NCBI GenBank assembly: GCA_046297495.1
Contig: JBKBIP010000014.1
Location: forward strand, 1 to 64,000
DNA: 64,000 nt
Direction of reading: 5' to 3'
From: JBKBIP01 sp046297495
Lineage (GTDB): Bacteria; Planctomycetota; Planctomycetia; Gemmatales; Gemmataceae
In this document: positions 60,401-64,000 of the stretch, one piece after another
How the letters are laid out: every line of letters begins with the position of its first letter
How positions within the stretch are numbered: the first letter of the stretch is position 1
Notes under the pieces: model-generated
Seen by the model: the letters and a program-made list of their open reading frames with translations, nothing else
Database searches by the model: none
Told to the model about the DNA's origin: nothing
Made by a program: the position numbers and the translations under genes

Positions 60401-61005
60401 AGGTTGAAGCGGCTGCCGAAGTTGTCCGCCGGCAGCACGGCCCGCACCGTCAGCGGCAAGCGAAAGACAACCTCATCGGTGCTCTTGTGCCCCAGCAGCG
60501 ACTCGCGCGGTACGCTGCTGGCTTTCTGCACATAGATAATCACTTGGTCGCCGGCCTGAACGTGCAGCTCATCGGCCACGGTGGGGCTGAGCAGGATTTC
60601 CGGCTTGCCAGCGTTCCAGAAGGTCGCGTCGGGCCGAGCAGTGTCGGCGGGCCAGAAACTCGGCTCGACCCCCAGAATGGTTACTTTGCCGAGACTATGC
60701 CATGGCATTCCTTTGTCATCGTATGTCGCCGTGGTGACGGTGCCTTGTAGCAAGATCGCCTGGGTGCCCCCCTGCGCGGTGAGCTGATCGGCGAGATCGG
60801 AGGTGAAGAATCGCCCCGTGATTAGCGTCTGCTCGATCCAGCCGAGCTGCCGCTGAGTCAAGTCACGCAAGCTGCCCCGCAGCGAATCGCCGACCAACAG
60901 CGCCCCGGTGAGGACCGCCGTACCGACGACGACGCCGAGCAACACGGCCAAATTGCCGCGCCAGTGAAAGAACAGGTTATGCCAAAGCAAGCGGCGCAGC
61001 TTCAT
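57448..61005 (-). CDS. FtsX-like ABC transporter permease with an embedded EF-hand loop
   Basis: 1185 residues. The first membrane helix (about 18-40, GNLAVLLGVVVGTAVLTGALLVGD) is followed by a large periplasmic domain and then three helices (starting LLFLGFSFFVILAAKLLVGLLF); more helices follow (LLTAGLLASAAFLVV, and three at the C-terminus). This is the layout of two fused FtsX modules, as in LolC/E-type or MacB-type permeases. Residues 273-284 read DRNDDGQLSRLE, a canonical EF-hand calcium loop. The gene is coupled to the ATP-binding protein gene by an ATGA overlap. It probably moves lipoproteins or other cargo out of the inner membrane. Confidence 0.92.
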   Translation of the reverse strand: MKLRRLLWHNLFFHWRGNLAVLLGVVVGTAVLTGALLVGDSLRGSLRDLTQRQLGWIEQTLITGRFFTSDLADQLTAQGGTQAILLQGTVTTATYDDKGMPWHSLGKVTILGVEPSFWPADTARPDATFWNAGKPEILLSPTVADELHVQAGDQVIIYVQKASSVPRESLLGHKSTDEVVFRLPLTVRAVLPADNFGSRFNLSPSPAPPRNVFVPLGVLQEELELAGKVNAVLTPATEKNLQEELNRALTLDDWGLVLHDADERTQALFAKLDRNDDGQLSRLEWRNRVPQAIADLAEPQTGVIAKAAVAEHYRQRGYLSLESRNMLLEPAVVRAARQAAADTQLRTAPTLVYLANTISDGKNEIPYSVVAALDPTQAPPLGPFLPPGVKSLADDDIVLVDWPDSPLQAKPGDAITLTYFLPNAQGGLVEKSTAFRLKGFLPLEGPVHDPDLTPEFPGITDKLTLRDWNPPFEYKAERVKDRDEEYWNIYRTTPKAYVNLATGQRLWGSRFGNLTSIRLAPQTNASPPYPDLPQKAAEFRQSLLHHLQAEDGGFVVEKVRERSLEASAGSMDFGLLFLGFSFFVILAAKLLVGLLFRLNIDRRASEIGLLYAIGYRRRTVWRLLLAEGAVLALLGGVAGLVGAVGYAWLLLDTLAAWWPGALDRSLLRLHVTPFSLVLGYGLALLVSLIAMIWSMRVINRAAPTALLAGETTPSRDPRGPRRPRVSVWITGVTLILGLALLISAGLLRDQEMRAFTFFSGGALLLTAALAGTWAWMHRSKHALIHGQGATALTRLGVRNAARHPLRSLLTAGLLASAAFLVVAVESFRREPDKDFHEKEAGSGGFPLLAEADVPIFLNLNDANARFDLGFSDTSEAILKDVRFFALRRQPGDDASCLNLYQPQRPQILGVPPALIDRGGFQFAATLAQADEEKANPWRLLDQPSQEGTIPVFGEQHSVGWVLKKGLGDTFDITNERGEKVKVRIAGLLKDSVFQNGLLMSEANFLRLYPGQEGYRFFLIDAPLEKADVVKGELQHQLATYGFEVTPSAQRLALFLEVENTYLSTFQALGGLGLLLGALGLAVVLLRAVWERRGELALLRALGYRPRALEWLILAENGFLLLLGLALGTLAALLSVAPQVLSGEGRIPWLGVVMLVVLVTSIGLSAGAAAVSFTLRAPLLAALRKE

Positions 61006-61688
61006 GGCCGCCCTCCGTTGACAGGCTGCAAGCTGCCATCGACCATTTCCAGTTGGCGCGGGAAGTTGCGGGCTAAGTCGGTGCTGTGCGTGACCACGAC
61101 GAGCACGGTTTGTTCTTGCCGGTGCAAATCAAGCAGCAATTGCCCCACGCTCTGGGCGGTGCGGCGGTCGAGGTTGCCGGTCGGCTCATCGGCCAGCAGC
61201 AAGACGGGATGCTGAATGAGCGCCCGCGCCACCGCCACGCGCTGGCGCTCGCCGCCGGATAGCTCCGCCGGGCGATGGTCGAGCCGGTCCCCCAGCCCCA
61301 CGCGCTCCAAAAGCTGTCTGGCCCAAGTCTCGACCTCGGCCGGGTTCGTCCGGCTCACCAGGGTCGGAATCAGTACGTTTTCCAACACGGAACATTGCGG
61401 CAACAGGTGGTGATCTTGAAAGATGAAGCCAATGTAGCGATTGCGGAAATCGGCCAATTCGCGCTCCGGCAGCGTGAACGGGTCCTTACCGTCGAGCCGC
61501 ACTTGCCCTTCGGTGGGCCGATCCAACGTGCCGAGAATATGCAACAACGTGCTCTTGCCGGAACCGGACGGTCCCATGATGGCCGCCGCCTCGCCGCGTT
61601 GCAGCTCCAGGCTCAAATCACGCAACACCGACAAGGGCTCGCCGCGCGTTGGATAGTCTTTCTTCAGATTGGCTACTTGCAGGGACAT
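61002..61688 (-). CDS. ABC transporter ATP-binding protein (LolD/MacB type)
   Basis: 228 residues. Walker A GPSGSGKST lies at 39-47, the signature LSGGERQRVAVARAL near 142, Walker B LLLADEPTGNLD, and the switch His in VVVTHSTDLA. The LADEPTGNLD form is the LolD/MacB/FtsE subgroup, which works with FtsX-type permeases, as encoded by the next gene. Together they form a complete exporter core. Confidence 0.95.
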   Translation of the reverse strand: MSLQVANLKKDYPTRGEPLSVLRDLSLELQRGEAAAIMGPSGSGKSTLLHILGTLDRPTEGQVRLDGKDPFTLPERELADFRNRYIGFIFQDHHLLPQCSVLENVLIPTLVSRTNPAEVETWARQLLERVGLGDRLDHRPAELSGGERQRVAVARALIQHPVLLLADEPTGNLDRRTAQSVGQLLLDLHRQEQTVLVVVTHSTDLARNFPRQLEMVDGSLQPVNGGRP

Positions 61689-61969
61689 CGGGGAAAGTTC
61701 ATCATCCAGGTTGGAAAGCTAGTCGCACAATTTGGGATATTAGACCCAATCCGTCCTAAAGCCAAGTAAAATCGTAACTTATTGAAAGGCAACGGCTTCG
61801 GCAAGGGGGAGGGGTGAAACGAAAACAGGGCGAATCGGGACGCGGGGTGGTTTTGCTTTCATGACGAAAAAAAAATCGATTAAGCTACTGGAATAGAGTT
61901 TGCTCACTAGAGTATTGAAGTGAATGACGCATCCGAGTCACAAGCCATTGCTCGCCTCTGGCTCGCACG

Positions 61970-63910
61970 CTATTTCACCTCTGCCGGCGGTTCCAATCCC
62001 ACCAACCCCAGCGCCACTTTCAAGAAATCGCGCGTGACTTGCTGGAGCAACTCATCCACTTTCCGGCAAGTGCGTTGCCATTGTTCGGCGGGTGTGCCGG
62101 GGGGACAGGGATCGGACCACGCTTCGATGTAGGCCTTGGCTTTCGGCTCGGTGCCGCTGGGGCGTAGGGCGACGCGGGCCGAGTCGCCGAGCTGGAACAA
62201 CAAGACGTTGCGGGCGGCGTAATCGGTGGCCCCCTTGATTGGCCCCATCCGTCCTTGTTCGTCGCGCAGATCCTCGAAACGGGTCACGGGCAGGTTGGCG
62301 ATGGTCCGCGGCGGTTCGGCCCGCAACAAGTCCAGCATTCGGGCCATGTTCTGTTTCCCCTCGATGCCGGTCATCATCACCGGCACCATCGCGTTGCGGA
62401 AGTAGCCGAAGCGTCGTTCCAACAACTCTAGGTAATCCAGCGCGGTACGGCCCTGGCGTTTCTGATCGAGCACCAGCTCGGCGAACAGCAGCGCGGCCCC
62501 GGCGGCGTCCTTGTCGCGCAAGTGCGGCGTCACCATCGCGCCGTGGCTTTCCTCGGTGGCGATGATGAAGTCCGCTGGCGATCCGGTCACGTCCTCGTAA
62601 ACGCCGTGCTGTTCCAGCTGCCACAAGACATCGGCCATGTATTTGAAGCCAACCAGCAGATTGTCCACGATCTGGGCGTTGTAATAGCGGGCAATGCGCG
62701 TGATCATGCGGGTAGTCACTTCCGTGGTGACAACGATAGGCGAAGGAGGCAGCCGGCCTTGCTGGGCCAGTTTTTCCAACTTGAAATGAGTCAGCAGGGC
62801 GGCCGTCTCGTTGCCGGTGACGAAACGCCAGCCGCCGGCATCATCGGGGATCATCGCGCCGATGCGGTCGGCATCGGGGTCGGTGGCCAGTACCAGATCA
62901 GCATGACAATCACGCGCCACGGCCTCGGCCCGGTCTAGCGACTCCGGCACTTCGGGGTTGGGGGAGCGCGTGACGTTGGGAAACTGGCCATCGGGAGTCA
63001 TTTGATCCTCAACTGGCGTCACACGGAAGCCTTGGGCTTGCAGTACCTCCATCGCCGTCATGCCGCCGACACCGTGCAACGGCGTGAACACCACCAGCAT
63101 CTCATCGAAGCGGGGCGGCGGCACCAGGCTTTGCTTGCGGCACAGGTCGATGTATCCTTGATGAATCGACTCCTCCAGCCAGTGAATCAATCCCGACCGC
63201 ACGGCCTCGGCCCACGTCAAGGTCTTGATGGTTTGCACCTGATCGACTAGATCGGCCATGATTTGATCTTCGGGGGGGACCGGCTGGGCGCCGCGCTCAT
63301 CGTAGAACTTGCCGCCGTTGTCATCGGGTGGATTATGCGATGCCGAGATATTCAGCCCGCCATGCGCCGCCAGCTGGCGAATGGCGAACGACAGCTCCGG
63401 CGTGGCCAGGTAGCGCGGGTTATCCGGCGGCAGGATGTGGGCGTGAATGCCGTTGGCGGCATAGACGCACACCGCATGTTCGGCAAACAGCCGCGACGAC
63501 AGATTCAGGACCGGATTCGGCAGATCGGGATTGTAGTTTCGACGCTGATCCCGAAAACAACGCACGTCATAAGCGAGCACGACAGATAGGTTCTTGACAC
63601 CGGGAAAGCGTTCCTTCAAATACTCGCAGTGACCTTGCACCGACGCCCCCAGCGTCCACAAGTTCATGCGGTTGGGACCGATGCCGACCGCGCCACGCCG
63701 ACCGCCGGTGCCGAAGGGGAGAATCTGATAAAAGCGATCGAGCAAGCCGGACCATTGCCGCTGCTGGATCAGCCATTGCAGCTGCGGCCGATAGCTGGCG
63801 AACTCATCGCTGGTCAGCCATTGTCGCAAAAATTGCAGTGCCCGTTCCTTGAGGGCAGGCTCCGCGTCGATTCCTTGAAATCCCGCCGTGACTTGCTCCA
63901 TCAGGTCCAT
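61970..63910 (-). CDS. Phospho-sugar mutase (phosphoglucomutase/phosphomannomutase family)
   Basis: 646 residues; larger than bacterial PGM/PMM (about 460-570) because of an N-terminal helical part of about 90 residues. All catalytic loops are intact: phosphoserine loop SASHNPPDDNGGKFY (about residue 188), metal loop ATDPDADRIG (about 344), sugar loop FIIATEESHG, and phosphate-binding RPSGTEPKAKAY near the end. It interconverts sugar 1- and 6-phosphates, glucose or mannose. ATG 63910 has AAGGAAAAAG upstream; a longer frame to 63994 is unlikely. A gap of 281 bases separates it from the ABC genes. Confidence 0.95.
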   Translation of the reverse strand: MDLMEQVTAGFQGIDAEPALKERALQFLRQWLTSDEFASYRPQLQWLIQQRQWSGLLDRFYQILPFGTGGRRGAVGIGPNRMNLWTLGASVQGHCEYLKERFPGVKNLSVVLAYDVRCFRDQRRNYNPDLPNPVLNLSSRLFAEHAVCVYAANGIHAHILPPDNPRYLATPELSFAIRQLAAHGGLNISASHNPPDDNGGKFYDERGAQPVPPEDQIMADLVDQVQTIKTLTWAEAVRSGLIHWLEESIHQGYIDLCRKQSLVPPPRFDEMLVVFTPLHGVGGMTAMEVLQAQGFRVTPVEDQMTPDGQFPNVTRSPNPEVPESLDRAEAVARDCHADLVLATDPDADRIGAMIPDDAGGWRFVTGNETAALLTHFKLEKLAQQGRLPPSPIVVTTEVTTRMITRIARYYNAQIVDNLLVGFKYMADVLWQLEQHGVYEDVTGSPADFIIATEESHGAMVTPHLRDKDAAGAALLFAELVLDQKRQGRTALDYLELLERRFGYFRNAMVPVMMTGIEGKQNMARMLDLLRAEPPRTIANLPVTRFEDLRDEQGRMGPIKGATDYAARNVLLFQLGDSARVALRPSGTEPKAKAYIEAWSDPCPPGTPAEQWQRTCRKVDELLQQVTRDFLKVALGLVGLEPPAEVK

Positions 63911-64000
63911 GAGTCTTTTTCCTTGATTGCGTTGGATCGGGAAGTGGTTAACGTTTATGCTCGGTAATTTACCAAGGACGGATAAGCGGAGCAATCGCGG

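Overview
The window is a contiguous piece of a GC-rich bacterial chromosome that looks like a planctomycete, most likely of the Gemmata group. The evidence is the gene content: an ECF sigma factor next to a giant Ser/Thr kinase with TPRs, a DUF1592/DUF1587-type cytochrome-like protein overlapping a DUF1552 protein, a DUF1573 protein, a PQQ-propeller protein, a ceramidase-domain protein, GYF-like/ExbD fusions, an Uma2 and an Rpn nuclease, and many short secreted proteins seen mainly in this phylum. The species is not identifiable from the sequence alone. No transposase, integrase, CRISPR array or rRNA is present. One tRNA-Gly(CCC) is present, and there is one 97-base assembly gap (34426-34522).

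Layout. 1-9.6 kb: truncated enoyl-reductase-like MDR protein, ECF sigma factor and kinase, a LolA-like secreted protein, YjbQ, site-2 protease with CBS domains overlapping a Sfp-type phosphopantetheinyl transferase, and a Pro-rich lipoprotein. 9.6-13.1 kb: AddB-like iron-sulfur nuclease. 13.1-18.8 kb: a repeat-rich gap, S58 peptidase, a PhyH dioxygenase/enolase-superfamily pair, PQQ propeller and an Asn-Pro repeat secreted protein. 19.1-21.3 kb: ExbB plus two ExbD proteins that carry cytoplasmic GYF-like domains. 21.5-31.7 kb: mainly housekeeping and quality-control genes (ispH, rhomboid, FmdB zinc ribbon, aminotransferase, PDZ serine protease, sugar isomerase-like protein, ceramidase-like protein). 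31.7-35.6 kb: a three-gene minus-strand operon of a novel membrane protein, pxpB and lhgO. 36-42.4 kb: CnoX-like thioredoxin, tRNA-Gly, SulP transporter, small HTH protein, DUF1573 protein and CoA-transferase. 42.4-44.6 kb: an AT-richer accessory patch with a frameshifted unknown gene, an LRR lipoprotein and nested palindromic repeats. 44.6-48.9 kb: YdjM-like membrane protein and the DUF1592/DUF1552 pair. 49.2-55.8 kb: pyruvate dehydrogenase E1 and E2 followed by an adenylate-forming ligase and a methyltransferase on the same strand. 56.4-61.7 kb: a small unknown pair and a LolD/FtsX-type ABC exporter whose permease contains an EF-hand loop. 62-63.9 kb: phospho-sugar mutase.

The most distinctive non-genic feature is a set of at least six families of short palindromic interspersed elements filling the intergenic gaps. 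Two hairpins 22 kb apart (13523-13567 and 35954-35998) share sequence and differ by compensatory substitutions in the stem. A 112-bp element at 13304-13415 has 9-bp terminal inverted repeats enclosing three smaller hairpins. Two elements with ends resembling AAAAGGGGACGCGACTCG sit at 49.1 and 56.0 kb. These look like REP/MITE-like DNA whose mobilising enzyme is not in the window.
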